Assembly (NCBI GenBank): GCA_963082975.1
Contig: OY720346.1
Coordinates: 49,758,296-49,822,295, forward strand
Length of the DNA stretch: 64,000 nucleotides
Direction of reading: 5' to 3'
Source of the DNA: Labia minor
Taxonomy: Eukaryota; Arthropoda; Insecta; Dermaptera; Spongiphoridae
In this document: piece by piece, positions 63,504-64,000 of the stretch
Numbering within the stretch: position 1 is the first letter of the stretch
Layout: every line of letters begins with the position of its first letter
Position numbers and translations under genes: made by a program
The notes under the pieces: generated by a model
The model's database searches: none
What the model saw: only the letters and a program-made list of their open reading frames with translations
What the model was told of the DNA's origin: nothing

Positions 63504-64000
63504 ATCTGTATTTACTGGGCTGATAAGTATAGCCAAAAGCTTGGAGGCCCAGGACATACAGTCGAGATCGACGAGGCGAAGAACGGGAAAAGAAAATACA
63601 ATAGGGGCAGGGTTTTTGGAGGGTACGAGCGCGGGAGTGGGAAAATTTTCGTGGTCCTGGTTGCCGATCGCTCCAGGGAAACACTTCTTGAGGTTATCAG
63701 GGAGTGGATCCTTCCTGGAACGACTATAATCTCTGACTCTTGGAGTGCCTATACTAACCTACAGTCAGAAGGTTTTTAACATCAGACGGTGAACCATACT
63801 TATAATTTTGTGGACCCTGAGACTGGTGAGAATTATTTAAAATATTTTACAAAATTATAATAAAAAATAAAAATACCAATAACTTTTTTTTATTAATTAC
63901 TTTTATCTGTCTTAAACACATTAATAAATTACAGGAGCACACACACAACATATAGAGCGCGCCTGGAGAGAAGTTCGAGGCAATGTAGTCCGATATGGGA
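63504..64000 (+). pseudogene. Merlin/ISXO2-like transposase C, copy 3 (cut by window end)
   Basis: As at 55,170, with TAA at 63,777-63,779. Exon 2 begins at 63,935 and has a T to C at 63,962 that changes Val to Ala in the IERVWRE motif. Confidence 0.72.

Larger units (their letters stand above)
52666..64000 (+). repeat. Second tandem array, 4167-bp period
   Basis: Copies run 52,666-56,832, 56,833-60,999 and 61,000-64,000 (cut by the window edge). By eye they are almost identical. In copy 3 I noted three substitutions: T to A at 62,874, T to A at 63,211 and T to C at 63,962. Each unit combines a divergent virus-like gene fragment, a probable hAT end, a 10-bp minisatellite, pieces of three Merlin-like transposase copies and one unknown ORF. 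The chosen unit boundary is only where the left array joins: it falls inside a transposase exon that is continuous at 56,720-57,012. Confidence 0.92.

Overview
The window is eukaryotic nuclear DNA made almost entirely of two abutting tandem arrays, both head-to-tail on the + strand. Spliced DNA-transposon remnants (GT-AG introns in an ISXO2/Merlin-type transposase), a probable hAT end and degraded virus-like coding sequence suggest an invertebrate genome. An arthropod such as a crustacean or arachnid is my guess, and the species cannot be read from the sequence. I found no rRNA, tRNA, CRISPR array or bacterial-style operon.

Region 1 (1-52,665) holds 50 tandem copies of a virus-like coding fragment, cut off by the left window edge. 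I tentatively read the protein as a nucleoprotein of a non-segmented negative-strand RNA virus, but that rests on general resemblance only. Each full unit has an upstream frame (ORF1, up to 119 codons), a 4-base ATGA overlap, a downstream frame (ORF2, 210 codons) and an AT-rich spacer of about 163 bp. Only three unit lengths occur: class A 1152 bp (22 units), class B 1169 bp (15) and class C 742 bp (12), measured from one ORF2 ATG to the next. Class C is class A with a 410-bp deletion from ORF2 codon 178 to the middle of ORF1. Class B is class A with a short tract copied from class C into ORF1. The units form higher-order repeats: a 7-8 unit block occurs twice in succession (7,261-23,822) and again in part at 44,488, and about 9.2 kb at 2,321 recurs 37,227 bp downstream. 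This is a satellite-like array built from an endogenous viral element.

Region 2 (52,666-64,000) is a second array with a 4,167-bp period (two full copies and 3,001 bp of a third), joined to the first at a 4-bp ACAA microhomology. Each unit carries, in order: the 3' part of one Merlin-like copy; a divergent, heavily broken relative of the same virus-like gene that keeps more of its N-terminal part; a probable hAT end; a 10-bp minisatellite; a Merlin-like copy with its helix-turn-helix region deleted; a second Merlin-like copy lacking its 5' part; an unrecognised 96-codon ORF; and the 5' half of the first Merlin-like copy.

The two virus-like lineages differ mainly at synonymous positions, so they diverged while coding for protein. 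Variation inside the 50-copy array is mostly amino-acid changing, so the array itself looks neutral. Nothing here is clearly an intact functional gene. The interest lies in how a viral fragment became a homogenising satellite with higher-order structure.
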